Positions 25,169 through 34,218 are shown, counted from the first letter of the stretch. The stretch is DNA of 64,000 nucleotides from DASYTH01 sp045806965 (GCA_045806965.1 JBJMIG010000022.1:1-64000); one strand, 5' to 3'. Translations and numbers: made by a program. The notes: generated by a model from the sequence alone, not told the origin.

Positions 25169-26053
25169 ATGCGGGATCAGGAACCCACGATACGCGGCCG
25201 CGAGCTGGGTGAGGGGCTGCGGCGCGCGATGGAGGCGGCCGGCTTCAACGCCAGCGAGCTGGCGCGCCAGCTGGAGTGGTCCGCGAGCCGGGTCTCCCGG
25301 ATATTGTCCGGAAAGCGCGGCGGCAGCGCCCCGGACGTGGCGGCCTTCCTGGCCATCTGCGGGGTGCGCGGCGCGGAACGCGAGCGGCTGATGACGATCA
25401 CCGCCGAGCAGCACCGGCGCAGTTGGTTCCAGCAACACGGCGGCAGCCTTTCCAAGCAGCTTCACACCCTGGTGAACCACGAGGACAAGGCGGTCGCGAT
25501 CAATCAGTTCACATGCATCCTGGTTCCCGGGCTGCTGCAAACCGGCGAATACACCCGCGCGCTGCTCACCGAAGCCGGCCGCGTGCCGACGGAGGAGATC
25601 GACGATCGGATCGCCGCCCGGCTCGGCCGGCAGAACCTGTTCAGCCGGCGCAAGTCGCCGGCGTGCACCTTCTACATTCACGAGTTCGCCCTGCGGCTGC
25701 CGGTCGGCGGGCGGCCGGTGATGTCCGACCAGCTGCACCAACTGCTGCGGATCTCGGTCCAGCCCAGGGTGAGCGTGCGGGTGGTCCCCGCCGAGATCGG
25801 AGCACACGCCGGAACCGCCGGCTCCTTCACGCTGATGGAGTTCGACACCATCAAGCCGGTCGTCTACGTGGAAAGCGAGACCTCCGCTCTGTTTCTGGAG
25901 CTACCGATCGAGGTCGAGGCCTACCGGAGCATCCTGACCGCGCTGGACGAGACCGCTTTGACCCAGGGACAATCGAGGGACTTCATAGCCGAACTGGCAG
26001 TCGGACTCTACGGGGATCGTGATGACGAACTGGCAGAAGAGCAGTTTCAGTAG
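25169..26053 (+). CDS. XRE family regulator with DUF5753 domain
   Basis: 294 residues: an N-terminal HTH (LGEGLRRAMEAAGFNASELARQLEWSASRVSRIL, about 8-70, quoted in part) and a DUF5753 domain containing VPGLLQTGEYTRALL and LRISVQPRVSVRVVP. This architecture is very common in streptomycete-like genomes, nearly always next to a DUF397 gene as here; some pairs control development or antibiotic production. ATG at 25169 used. The following DUF397 gene overlaps its 3' end by 32 bases. Confidence 0.9.
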   Translation: MRDQEPTIRGRELGEGLRRAMEAAGFNASELARQLEWSASRVSRILSGKRGGSAPDVAAFLAICGVRGAERERLMTITAEQHRRSWFQQHGGSLSKQLHTLVNHEDKAVAINQFTCILVPGLLQTGEYTRALLTEAGRVPTEEIDDRIAARLGRQNLFSRRKSPACTFYIHEFALRLPVGGRPVMSDQLHQLLRISVQPRVSVRVVPAEIGAHAGTAGSFTLMEFDTIKPVVYVESETSALFLELPIEVEAYRSILTALDETALTQGQSRDFIAELAVGLYGDRDDELAEEQFQ

Positions 26054-26243
26054 CAACGGCAACGCTTGTGTGGAGGTGGCGTGGCGGAAGAGCAGCTTCA
26101 CCACCGGCGACGCTTGTGTTGAGGTAGCCGCGGTCGAGATCGGCGTGCTGGTGCGGGACTCCAAGAACGGTTCCGGGCCGACCATCGCGTTCAGCCGGCG
26201 GGCCTGGTCAGCCGCGCTCCTGGGCGCGCCAGCGCTCCATTAG
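26022..26243 (+). CDS. DUF397 domain protein with duplicated first half
   Basis: 73 residues. DUF397 proteins are small partners of XRE-DUF5753 regulators, proposed to act as antagonists. Here the N-terminal signature appears twice: NWQKSSFSSNGNACVEVA then WRKSSFTTGDACVEVA. It is followed by one C-terminal half VLVRDSKNGSGPTIAFSRRAW. Start ATG at 26022 lies inside the XRE gene. The stop overlaps the 3' end of the convergent GbsR-like gene by 36 bases. Confidence 0.85.
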   Translation: MTNWQKSSFSSNGNACVEVAWRKSSFTTGDACVEVAAVEIGVLVRDSKNGSGPTIAFSRRAWSAALLGAPALH

Positions 26244-26672
26244 CCCGCCCATCTCCTTGATCAGGAACTCCATGAACCTGCGGGTCTGGTCGAGGCGCTC
26301 GCCGGCCCTGGTGCCGTCGCCGACGGCGGCCACCCCGTCGGCCAGCACGCCCAACCAGGACCGCAGCTGCTTGTCCCGGTTGCCGTACATCTCGAACCAG
26401 AGATCGTCCTCGACCTCGTAGTGGTCGCGGCGCTCCCCCGGGTCGCGAGCCTTGACGATCAGCCCGACCTGGTCCAGGTAGCGCACCGCGCCGGAGATCG
26501 CGGCGGGGCTGACCCGCAGCATCGTGGCCAACTGCGCGGCGGTGCCCTTGCCGGACTCGGAGCTGAGCAGCGCCGCGAACACCCGCGCGGGCATCCGGGG
26601 CATCCCGGCCTCGGTGAGCAGCAGCCCGAACCGCTCGACGAACGTGGCGACCCCCGCCTCGTCTCTGCTCAC
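26208..26672 (-). CDS. GbsR/MarR family transcriptional regulator
   Basis: 154 residues with a winged helix: FGLLLTEAGMPRMPARVFAALL, recognition region AAQLATMLRVSPAAISGAVRYLDQ, wing KARDPGERRDHYEV. It matches the actinobacterial GbsR-like branch that sits divergent to two-gene ABC-2 exporters, as here. The palindrome at 26729-26744 in the shared intergenic region is its likely operator, implying repression of the exporter and itself. Confidence 0.85.
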   Translation of the reverse strand: MSRDEAGVATFVERFGLLLTEAGMPRMPARVFAALLSSESGKGTAAQLATMLRVSPAAISGAVRYLDQVGLIVKARDPGERRDHYEVEDDLWFEMYGNRDKQLRSWLGVLADGVAAVGDGTRAGERLDQTRRFMEFLIKEMGGLMERWRAQERG

Positions 26673-26728
26673 CCGCCCATCCTCTCCGTCAACCAGGTGA
26701 TGTGTCGTGGTTCACCATTTTTTCAAAC

Positions 26729-26744
26729 TTCACAACTTTGTGAA
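26729..26744. promoter_or_regulatory. Palindromic operator TTCACAA-CT-TTGTGAA
   Basis: Perfect 7-bp arms in an AT-rich pocket, 20 bases before the ABC ATPase start and 56 bases from the GbsR-like start. Inferred binding site of the GbsR-like regulator. Confidence 0.65.
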
Positions 26745-26764
26745 ATGAGCGTAGCTTCCGAGGT

Positions 26765-27688
26765 ATGACGACTGCAATCTCCGTGTCCGGTCTGGTCAAG
26801 ACGTTCGGGCCGACACGTGCGCTGGACGGTCTCGACCTGACGGTGCGAACGGGGGAGGTACACGGCTTCCTCGGCCCGAACGGCGCCGGCAAGTCCACCA
26901 CGATCCGCATCCTGCTCGGCCTGCTGCGCGCCGACTCCGGCGAGGTCCGCCTGCTCGACGGCGACCCGTGGAAGGACGCGACCACCCTGCACCGCAGGCT
27001 GGCCTACGTGCCCGGCGACGTCTCGCTCTGGCCCAACCTCACCGGTGGCGAGGTGATCGACCTGCTCGGCCGGCTGCGCGGCGGCCTCGACGAGCAGCGC
27101 CGCGCCGACCTGCTCGACCGCTTCGATCTGGACCCCACCAAGAAGGGCCGGGCCTACTCCAAGGGCAACAAGCAGAAGGTCGCCCTGGTCGCCGCGCTCG
27201 CCTCCGACGTCGAACTGCTCATCCTGGACGAGCCGACCTCCGGCCTCGACCCGCTGATGGAGGCCGTGTTCCAGGACTGCGTCAACGAAGAACGCGCCCG
27301 CGGCCGCACCGTCCTGCTCTCCAGCCACATCCTCGCCGAGGTCGAGGCGCTGTGTGACCGGGTGAGCATCATCCGGCTCGGCCGCACCGTGGAAACCGGC
27401 ACGCTCACCGAACTGCGCCACCTCACCCGCACCTCGATCTCCGCCGAGCTCGCCGGCGCGCCGAACGGCCTCTCCACCCTGCCCGGCGTGCACGACCTCA
27501 AGGTGGAGGACACCCGGGTCCGGTTCGACGTGGACACCAAGGACCTCGACCAGGTGCTGCGCCAGCTCACCCAGGTCGGCGTGCGCAGCCTCACCAGCCA
27601 GCCGCCGACGCTGGAAGAACTGTTCCTCCGGCACTACGCCGACGATCTGGGCAAGGAGGCCGGCCGGCACGCCGTGATGACGCCATGA
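26765..27688 (+). CDS. ABC transporter ATP-binding protein (ABC-2 drug exporter type)
   Basis: 307-residue ATPase: Walker A GPNGAGKST, signature YSKGNKQKV (a variant of LSGGQ), Walker B LLILDEPTSGLDP, switch His in SSHILAE. The C-terminal extension (about 220-307) is typical of DrrA/EcfA-like drug exporters. ATGA overlap with the permease downstream. Probably exports an antibiotic or lipid and is controlled by the divergent GbsR-like repressor. Confidence 0.93.
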   Translation: MTTAISVSGLVKTFGPTRALDGLDLTVRTGEVHGFLGPNGAGKSTTIRILLGLLRADSGEVRLLDGDPWKDATTLHRRLAYVPGDVSLWPNLTGGEVIDLLGRLRGGLDEQRRADLLDRFDLDPTKKGRAYSKGNKQKVALVAALASDVELLILDEPTSGLDPLMEAVFQDCVNEERARGRTVLLSSHILAEVEALCDRVSIIRLGRTVETGTLTELRHLTRTSISAELAGAPNGLSTLPGVHDLKVEDTRVRFDVDTKDLDQVLRQLTQVGVRSLTSQPPTLEELFLRHYADDLGKEAGRHAVMTP

Positions 27689-29304
27689 GCGAGCGCGCGA
27701 CCGAATCGTCCACCATGAACGCGCTCGCCGGTACCGGCTCGCTCGTCCGGCTCGCCCTGCGCCGGGACCGGATCATGCTGCCGGTCTGGATCCTGGTGTT
27801 CGTGTCCTTCGCCACGTCCTCGGCCAGCGCCACGATCGGGCTCTACCCCACCCTGGAGTCCAGGGTGCAACTTGCCGCCGGGGTCAACGCAAACCCGGCT
27901 CTGCTCGCGATGTACGGCTGGGTGTTCGACGAGACCTCGATCGGCGCGGTCGCCATGTTCAAGATGGTCGCGCTCGGCGGCACGCTGGTCGCGATCCTGG
28001 CCATCCTGCTCGTCACCCGCCACACCCGGGCCGAGGAGGAGGCCGGTCGGCTCGAACTGATCGGCGCGACCGTGGTCGGCCGGCACGCCGCCCTGACCGC
28101 CGCCCTGATCGTCGCCACCGGCATGGCACTGGTGCTCAGCCTGCTCACCGCGCTGTCGCTGATGGCCAACAAACTGCCCGTGGCCGGCTCGTTCGCGTTC
28201 GGCCTCGGCTGGGCCGCGGCCGCGATCGCGTTCGCCGCCGTGGCCGCGGTCGCCGCGCAGCTCACCGCGAGCGCCAGGGCGGCCAACGGGATCGCCACGG
28301 CCACCCTCGGCGCGGCATACCTGATCAGGGCGATCGGCGACACCTCCGGCGACGGCGGACCGACCTGGATCTCCTGGCTCTCGCCGATCGGCTGGGTCCA
28401 GCAAGTCCGGGCCTACGCCGGGGACCGGTGGTGGGTGCTGCTGCTTCCGGTGCTGTTCGCCGCCGCGCTCGTCACCGGCGCCTACGCCCTGAACGCCCGG
28501 CGCGATCTCGGCGCCGGCCTGCTCGCCGACCGGCCGGGATCGGCGAGGGGCGCACACCTGACCGGGGTCTTCAGCCTGGCCTGGCGGCTGCAACGAGGCG
28601 TGCTGCTCGGCTGGGCGGCCGCGTTCCTGCTGTCCGGGCTGGCATTCGGCGGGATCGCGGCCAACGTCGGGAACCTGCTGGACAACGACAAGGTCAGGGA
28701 CATCCTGACCAAGTTGGGCGGCGCGCAGGGGTTGACCGACGCCTACCTCGCCACCGAGATGGGGATCATCGCGCTGATCGCGGCCGCCTACGGAGTGCAG
28801 GCCGCGATGCGGCTGCGGACCGAGGAAACCGCGCTGCGCGCCGAGCCGGTGCTGGCCACCGCCGTGTCCCGGACCAGGTGGGCGGCCAGCCACATCGCCA
28901 TCGCGCTCGGCGGGGCCACGTTCCTGATGGCTGTCGCGGGCGCGGCCTCCGCGCTGACCTACGGCGCGGCGAGCGACATGAGCCAGTTCGGCCGGGTGTT
29001 CGGTGCCGCGCTTGCCCAACTGCCGGCCGTCTGGGTGCTCACCGGCATCGTGGTGCTGGCCTTCGGATTCGCGCCCCGGCTGAACCACGCGGGGTGGGCG
29101 GCGCTGGCCGCGTTCGTGGCGCTCGGTTTCATCGGCCCGATCCTCGGCCTCGACCAGTGGGCGCTGGACCTCTCGCCGTTCACGCACAGCCCTCGGCTAC
29201 CGGGCGGGACGTTCACCGCGACGCCGTTGCTGTGGCTGACCGGGATCGCCGCCGCCGGGGTGCTGGCCGGGCTGGCCGGATTCCGGCGCCGGGACGTCGG
29301 CTAG
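27685..29304 (+). CDS. ABC-2 type exporter permease
   Basis: 539 residues with about 12 membrane helices arranged as two halves separated by a loop near 270 (LGAGLLADRPGSARG). The long 'exporter of polyketide antibiotics' permease class is a tandem of two six-helix units, and this fits. Starts within the ATPase stop codon. Substrate unknown. Converges with the Mce-associated-like pair, stops overlapping by 4 bases. Confidence 0.9.
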   Translation: MSERATESSTMNALAGTGSLVRLALRRDRIMLPVWILVFVSFATSSASATIGLYPTLESRVQLAAGVNANPALLAMYGWVFDETSIGAVAMFKMVALGGTLVAILAILLVTRHTRAEEEAGRLELIGATVVGRHAALTAALIVATGMALVLSLLTALSLMANKLPVAGSFAFGLGWAAAAIAFAAVAAVAAQLTASARAANGIATATLGAAYLIRAIGDTSGDGGPTWISWLSPIGWVQQVRAYAGDRWWVLLLPVLFAAALVTGAYALNARRDLGAGLLADRPGSARGAHLTGVFSLAWRLQRGVLLGWAAAFLLSGLAFGGIAANVGNLLDNDKVRDILTKLGGAQGLTDAYLATEMGIIALIAAAYGVQAAMRLRTEETALRAEPVLATAVSRTRWAASHIAIALGGATFLMAVAGAASALTYGAASDMSQFGRVFGAALAQLPAVWVLTGIVVLAFGFAPRLNHAGWAALAAFVALGFIGPILGLDQWALDLSPFTHSPRLPGGTFTATPLLWLTGIAAAGVLAGLAGFRRRDVG

Positions 29305-29870
29305 CCGGGCGGTTCGATCGCCTGCACCGCGCTGATCTTCCAGCCGGTCGCGGTCTGGGTGACGGTCAGCCGTTCGCGGACCTGCTTCGAGGTCGACGCG
29401 CCCTTGGTATCCATGACCGTCACCTGGACCACGACCAACACGTCGGCCGACGAACCGTCCGGCGCCACCTTCGACACGGCCGCGCCAAGCACCTTCGCGG
29501 CGGTGTTCGTCTTGGCCTTCTCGACACTCGACGCGGCCGCGGCGTGGCCCGCCTTCAACCCGTCCAGCAACGGCGCGGTGGCCAGCGACTCCCACTTCTC
29601 CAGGCCCTGCTGGGCGGCGCGGTAGTCGAGCGTGTTCAGCGCGATCGCCGCCTCCTCCGCGGTGCGCAGCGAGTCGTCCCTTGCGGTGCCGATCGGCGCG
29701 GCGGCACTGACGCCGGACCGGGTCACGGTGGGCAGCTGGCCGGTCGGCGGGGTGCCGGTCTTGTTGCCGGACACCACAAGGAGCCCCACGATCAGCCCGG
29801 CGAACAGCACGCCGAGCGCCGTTCCGCCGATCAGCCAGACGCGCTCCCGCCGAGACTCCGGATCGGTCAC
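29301..29870 (-). CDS. Mce-associated-like membrane protein
   Basis: 189 residues: one membrane helix near residues 10-35 (VWLIGGTALGVLFAGLIVGLLVV) and an outer domain with LDYRAAQQGLEKWESLATAPLLDGL and TGWKISAVQAIEP, the pattern of accessory proteins at the end of actinobacterial mce operons. GTG start at 29868-29870 overlaps the stop of the upstream gene (GTGA). No mce or yrbE genes are in the window, so the pair is an orphan here. Confidence 0.7.
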   Translation of the reverse strand: MTDPESRRERVWLIGGTALGVLFAGLIVGLLVVSGNKTGTPPTGQLPTVTRSGVSAAAPIGTARDDSLRTAEEAAIALNTLDYRAAQQGLEKWESLATAPLLDGLKAGHAAAASSVEKAKTNTAAKVLGAAVSKVAPDGSSADVLVVVQVTVMDTKGASTSKQVRERLTVTQTATGWKISAVQAIEPPG

Positions 29871-30349
29871 GGCGACTCGAAGTTGGTCACGGTGTCGAGC
29901 TTCCACACGCCGCCGATCCGCTTCAGGTCGACCGTGGCGGCGAGACCCGCGGCGGCCGTCTTGTTGGTGTCCGCCCGGGTGATCGTCTGGTCGTAGTACA
30001 GCACCAACTTGGCGGTGTCGGCGTGTAACTCGCGCACCCCGGCGGCGACCACCTTGGCGGTGGCGGTCTGCTTCTGCTTGGTCGCCGTCGGCCGCAGCTT
30101 GTTCAGCAGTTCGGTGTGCTGGGTGAGGTAGGCATCGGTGCCCCGGGCCCTGGCGACCTGCAGGCCGTCGTCGAGCTTGCGGTAGTCGTAGGAGAACACC
30201 GCGGCGAGCGCCGAACTCGCCTCCTCGACGACGGTCTGGGTGGCGGCGGCGTCCACGAAGGCCAGGTTGTCCTGCTGCGCCGCGCTCGCCGTGCCGGCGC
30301 CGAGCAACCCGAGGACGGCGAGCCCACCCGCCCAGGTCCGTCGCCACAT
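29867..30349 (-). CDS. Secreted Mce-associated-like protein
   Basis: 160 residues with a cleavable signal peptide (WRRTWAGGLAVLGLLGAGTASA, cut near residue 23). The domain is related to its downstream neighbour: VFSYDYRKLDDGLQVARAR, LVLYYDQTITRADTNK, GGVWKLDTVTNFES. The two form a translationally coupled pair. ATG at 30347-30349. The fold resembles the NTF2-like outer domain of Mce-associated proteins. Function inferred only by family: envelope-related. Confidence 0.7.
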   Translation of the reverse strand: MWRRTWAGGLAVLGLLGAGTASAAQQDNLAFVDAAATQTVVEEASSALAAVFSYDYRKLDDGLQVARARGTDAYLTQHTELLNKLRPTATKQKQTATAKVVAAGVRELHADTAKLVLYYDQTITRADTNKTAAAGLAATVDLKRIGGVWKLDTVTNFESP

Positions 30350-30393
30350 GCGCGTCTGTATACACGAGGACGCCCGGAAGCGGGAGCGCGGTT

Positions 30394-30406
30394 GTCCACT
30401 ATGGAC
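30394..30406. repeat. GTCCA-N3-TGGAC palindrome, copy 2 (intergenic)
   Basis: GTCCACTATGGAC lies between the divergent Mce-associated-like pair and the MFS gene, 45 bases before the secreted protein and 55 before the MFS start. It could be a local operator, but the same arms occur at three other places in the window. Confidence 0.5.
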
Positions 30407-30460
30407 GGCGGAATGCGTGGCGACCTGGCCGGTGTTGACGCCAGACGGAGGTGACCACGG

Positions 30461-31662
30461 GTGTGTTCCACGGTGCGACCGCGGTCGGAGCGGCTCCCCC
30501 GCGAGGTCTGGGTGATCGTCTCCGCCAACTTCGTGATCGCGCTCGGGTACGGACTGGTGGCGCCCGCCCTGCCGACGTTCGCCCGCGGCTTCGGGGTCAC
30601 GGTTACCGCCGCGACCGCCGTGGTGAGCGTGTTCGCCCTGGCCCGGTTGACGTTCGCGCCGGTCAGCGGCCGGTTGGTCACGCTGCTCGGCGAACGGCGG
30701 GTCTACCTGGCCGGGCTGATCATCGTCGCGGTCACCACCGGGGCCTGTGCCCTTGCCACGGCCTACTGGCATCTGCTCGTCCTGCGCACACTGTCTGGTA
30801 TCGGTTCGACGATGTTCACCGTGTCGGCGATCGGGCTGGTAATTCGGCTCACCCCGGCGCCGCTGCGCGGCCGGGCGTCCGGGTTGTGGGGCACCAGCTT
30901 CCTGCTCGGCACCGTGGCCGGACCGGTGATCGGCGGCGGGCTCATCGCCATCTCGCTGCGCGCGCCGTTCGTGGTCTACGCCGCCACGCTGCTGGTCGCC
31001 AGCGCGATCGTCTGGCGGTTCCTGCGGCACTCCGCGCTGGCCGAACCGCCGGCCGCGGGCGAGGCCACGGTCACGCTGCGCACCGCGCTTCGGCACCGCA
31101 CCTACCGGGCCGCGCTGGCCGCCAGCTTCGCCAACGGCTGGACCGCCTTCGGCGTGCGGGTCGCGCTGACGCCGTTGTTCATCACCGAGGTGCTCCACCG
31201 GCCGGACGCGTTCGCCGGTACGGCGTTCGCCGTGTTCGGCGCCGCCAACGTGGCGATGCTGCTGTTCTCCGGCGGCTGTCCGACACGCTCGGCCGAAAGC
31301 CGCTGGCACTGGCCGGGCTGGTGCTGGCCGCCGCGGGGACGACCTGGGTGGGGTTCACCACCGCGGTACCGGCCTTCCTGGCGGCCACGGTCGTCGCCGG
31401 CGTCGGCACCGGCATACTCACGCCGCCGCAACAGGCCGTCGTGGCCGACGTCCTCGGCGGGCAGGCACGCGGCGGCGCGGTGCTGGCGACGTTTCAGATG
31501 AGCCTGGATGTCGGCGCGGTGCTCGGGCCGGTACTGGCCGGCGTGCTGGCCGACGGGCTGTCGTTCGGCGCCGCGTTCGGGTTGGCCGGCGTGTTGTACG
31601 CGGTCGCGGCATTGGTCTGGTTGCCGGCGCCGGAGACACTGCCCCGCCTTTATGACAGATAG
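30461..31662 (+). pseudogene. MFS transporter interrupted by a frameshift
   Basis: A 12-helix major facilitator protein of about 400 residues spread over two frames. From the GTG at 30461 (GGAGG upstream) the protein reads well through VWVIVSANFVIALGYGLVAPALP to FGAANVAMLLFSG. It then continues, one base out of register, as LSDTLGRKPLALAGLVLAAAG and on to the stop at 31662. The break is at 31271-31276, where adding one C would give FSGRLSDTLGRK, the usual MFS loop motif. Either a true frameshift mutation or a sequencing error. Otherwise it would be an intact efflux pump. Confidence 0.8.
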
Positions 31663-31788
31663 CCGACAATTGCTGGCCGAATGCGTCCTTCAGGGGGTAA
31701 GGGTTGCGCCAACTGGGCGTTCTTGGATCTACCCTGAGGGCGTTATCGTGCATGAATAGTCGCTGAATAACCGAGCGAGTTGTCGCAA

Positions 31789-31974
31789 ATGACCGCGCTG
31801 TGGATCGGTCTCGTGGTGGTGGTCGTGGTGCTCGTCGCCGTGCTGCTGGTGGCCTGGCGACTGCGTCGGGCCGCCGCGCGACTCGACCTCATTCTGCGGG
31901 AAGAACTGTCCGAACGGGATGCCGCCGGGGACGCGGCGCCCGACCAGCCCCGAGTGGAGCACCGGAACCGGTGA
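31789..31974 (+). CDS. Small single-helix membrane protein
   Basis: 61 residues: helix ALWIGLVVVVVVLVAVLLVAW at the N-terminus, then RRAAARLDLILREELSERD, an amphipathic charged helix. ATG at 31789 used; the Shine-Dalgarno is weak. Composition is protein-like. Function unknown. Confidence 0.5.
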   Translation: MTALWIGLVVVVVVLVAVLLVAWRLRRAAARLDLILREELSERDAAGDAAPDQPRVEHRNR

Positions 31975-32050
31975 ACCGCTGACCGGTACCGGGCGTATCC
32001 CGTATGCACCGATTCGCACGATTCGATCTGCGCATGCAAGGAGAACCCGG

Positions 32051-33256
32051 ATGAAGCTCCTCGCCTCGCTGGCCACCGTGGTCGCCGCCGGCTCGATTCT
32101 GGTCGCGGCGGACACCACCGGCTCGACCGAGCCAGAGGTCCGCACCGACCCCGGCGCGCTCACCGCGCTCGGCGGCTCGGCCACGTTCAGCACCGTCTTC
32201 CCCGCCCCACTCGGCATCGAGGGGTTGACCGGTGACCAGCACGGCAACCTGTACTCGGCCGGGCGCGGGGGCAACCCGTGTCCGGTGTGGCAGGTGCCGG
32301 GCGGCGGTGGCCCGGCCGTGATCGTCGGCAACATCCCGGCGCCATGCAGCCCGGCCGGGCTCGCGTTCGACGCGCGTGGCCGGCTGTACGTGGCCAACGG
32401 CGCAGAGGTGCACGTGCTCACCCCGTCGGCGAGCGCACCGCCGCTGTCCACCGTGTTCGCCTCCGGCGTGCCAGGGGCGAACGGGCTGGCGTTCGACCGG
32501 GCCGGCGCGCTGTGGGTGTCCGACGGCGGAACCGGGCAGGGCCGGGTCTGGCGGGTCGGGTCGGACGGCGTTGCGGTGGAGCGGTTCCGGGTGCAGCCCA
32601 TGGTCAACGAGGTCAACGTGGTGAACGGGGTCGGTGGCGTCGGGCGGGACCCGCGCGGGCTGCCGCCAGGGCAGGTGACGATCACCCCGAACGGTCGCAC
32701 CGCGGCCGACACGGCCGGGTCGCAACACCTGGTGGCCAACGGCCTGGCGTTCGACCGGGACGGTTCCCTGGTGGTCGCGGACACCGCGCGCGGCGCGATC
32801 TGGCGGGTGCGGTTCCACCGGGACGGGTCGGTGCGCAGCCGGACCGGATGTGACACCACGTTCGCGGCGGACACGCTGTGCCTGAGCGAGATTCTGGTCG
32901 AGCACCCGTGGCTGGACGGCGCGGACGGGATCGCGCTGGACCGGGCGGGCAACATCTGGGTGGCGGCCAACGAGCGCAACGCGCTGGTCGTGGCCACCGC
33001 GCGGGGGCAGGTGTTCGAGGTGTTCCGCAACGCGCCGGACGCGACCACGCAACTGCGCAACACCGGGCCGATGGAGTTCCCGACCAGCCCGTTCATCTCC
33101 GACCACAGGCTCTGTGTCACGCACTCCGACGGCGGACGCCGGGACAACTTCCCCAACACCGGCGGCGAAGCCACTCCCACCGGCGCGGTTCGGGCCAAGA
33201 TATCGTGCCTCGACCAGCGCCTTCCCGTCCCCGGATTGGCATTGCCGGTCCGCTGA
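32051..33256 (+). CDS. Secreted SMP-30/NHL-like beta-propeller protein
   Basis: 401 residues. Signal peptide KLLASLATVVAAGSILVA, then repeated blade motifs of SMP-30/gluconolactonase or NHL type: AGLAFDARGRLYVAN, NGLAFDRAGALWVSDGG, NGLAFDRDGSLVVADT, DGIALDRAGNIWVAAN. Four Cys could form disulfides. AAGGAG precedes the ATG. A lactonase or sugar-binding role is possible but no active-site assignment is safe. Confidence 0.8.
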   Translation: MKLLASLATVVAAGSILVAADTTGSTEPEVRTDPGALTALGGSATFSTVFPAPLGIEGLTGDQHGNLYSAGRGGNPCPVWQVPGGGGPAVIVGNIPAPCSPAGLAFDARGRLYVANGAEVHVLTPSASAPPLSTVFASGVPGANGLAFDRAGALWVSDGGTGQGRVWRVGSDGVAVERFRVQPMVNEVNVVNGVGGVGRDPRGLPPGQVTITPNGRTAADTAGSQHLVANGLAFDRDGSLVVADTARGAIWRVRFHRDGSVRSRTGCDTTFAADTLCLSEILVEHPWLDGADGIALDRAGNIWVAANERNALVVATARGQVFEVFRNAPDATTQLRNTGPMEFPTSPFISDHRLCVTHSDGGRRDNFPNTGGEATPTGAVRAKISCLDQRLPVPGLALPVR

Positions 33257-33311
33257 CGCCATGTCCGATTTCCGCCAGCCTGCGGTCGGTGAACGACGCA
33301 GACTGGACGGC

Positions 33312-33812
33312 ATGAGCGCTACGAAGAAGACGATGACGACCCCGGTCGGGTCGTTGCTGCTGACCGGCGAGGAGACCGAGGCGGGCCTGCTGCTCGACTC
33401 GGTCTCGTTCGCCGACCCGGTCCACAGTGGACACGACGCTGGCGCAAGTGCGGCGTTCGCCGATGTCGAACGACAGCTCGCGGCCTACTTCGCCGGTGAG
33501 CTGGAGCGGTTCTGCTACGCACACACCAATCGCGGAACGGAGTTTCAGCGGCGGGTGTGGGCCATGGTGGACACCATCCCTTATGGCGCCACGATCAGCT
33601 ACGCGGAGTTGGCCGGGCGAGCCGGAGCGCCACGCGACCGGATTCGGGCGGTGGCTGCCGCGGTCGGGGCGAACCCGCTCCTGGTGCTGCGCCCGTGTCA
33701 TCGGGTGATCGGCTCGAACAAGTCGCTCACCGGGTACGCCGGTGGCGTGCCGCGCAAGCAGTTCCTGCTGGTACACGAGGGCGCGCCGCAACCGCAGCTG
33801 ATGTCGCCGTGA
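33312..33812 (+). CDS. ogt: Methylated-DNA--protein-cysteine S-methyltransferase
   Basis: 166 residues. Removes O6-methyl from guanine by irreversible transfer to its own Cys. The active site PCHRVIG is present. EFQRRVWAMVDTIPYGATISYAELA is the conserved Arg-finger/HTH region, and TGYAGGVPRKQFLL the C-terminal motif. Single-domain Ogt type without the Ada N-domain. ATG at 33312; an alternative ATG lies at 33333. Confidence 0.93.
   Translation: MSATKKTMTTPVGSLLLTGEETEAGLLLDSVSFADPVHSGHDAGASAAFADVERQLAAYFAGELERFCYAHTNRGTEFQRRVWAMVDTIPYGATISYAELAGRAGAPRDRIRAVAAAVGANPLLVLRPCHRVIGSNKSLTGYAGGVPRKQFLLVHEGAPQPQLMSP
33420..33432. repeat. GTCCA-N3-TGGAC palindrome, copy 3 (inside ogt)
   Basis: GTCCACAGTGGAC within the 5' part of ogt, with the arms extended to six bases around a single A. 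Same family as the copies at 285, 30394 and 51976. Confidence 0.5.
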
Positions 33813-34218
33813 GTGAGCTTGCGCGTGAACCATCAAGCATCGTGAGCGGCCCGCGGGACCGGGTGGACACCGCGGACCTGGCCCGGTTCGGTTCGGCTCC
33901 GGGTTGAACGTGGTCGGCGGCTGCGGTGCGACACGATGCAAGTACGGTGCGTTCAAGTGTCCGCCACACCCTTGACCTCGTGTTTCATGACGCAACCTAG
34001 TGTCCTGATTTTGTCCGCTATTTGCCCTTGTACACAAGCGACCTTGATACGAGGCTGCGGTTATCTGATGAATAGATCGGACGGATTCCAAACCGGACTC
34101 CGGGGGGTGCAGGATCACCCCCGCGTTCGGGGAGGTGCTGGGGAAAGTCGCTGAGGGGCCGGCCTTGTGGTCGGCAAGACCGGCTCCTCAGCGCACCCGC
34201 GCGGGCTAAGTTGGGACG
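33813..34218. other. Gene-free interval upstream of the Crp/Fnr gene
   Basis: 406 bases, less GC-rich than its surroundings in the middle (33960-34090). No convincing coding frame. It marks the change from core-like to accessory gene content and ends with the strong hairpin at 34150-34192. Confidence 0.5.
34150..34192 (+). other. Long hairpin just before the Crp/Fnr start
   Basis: GCTGAGG...GCCGG...CTTG pairs with CAAG...CCGGC...CCTCAGC around TGGTCGG. The stem is about 16 bp with three single-base bulges, ending 26 bases before the GTG at 34219. No T-run follows. Possible terminator of upstream transcription or a 5'-UTR structure. Confidence 0.6.
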
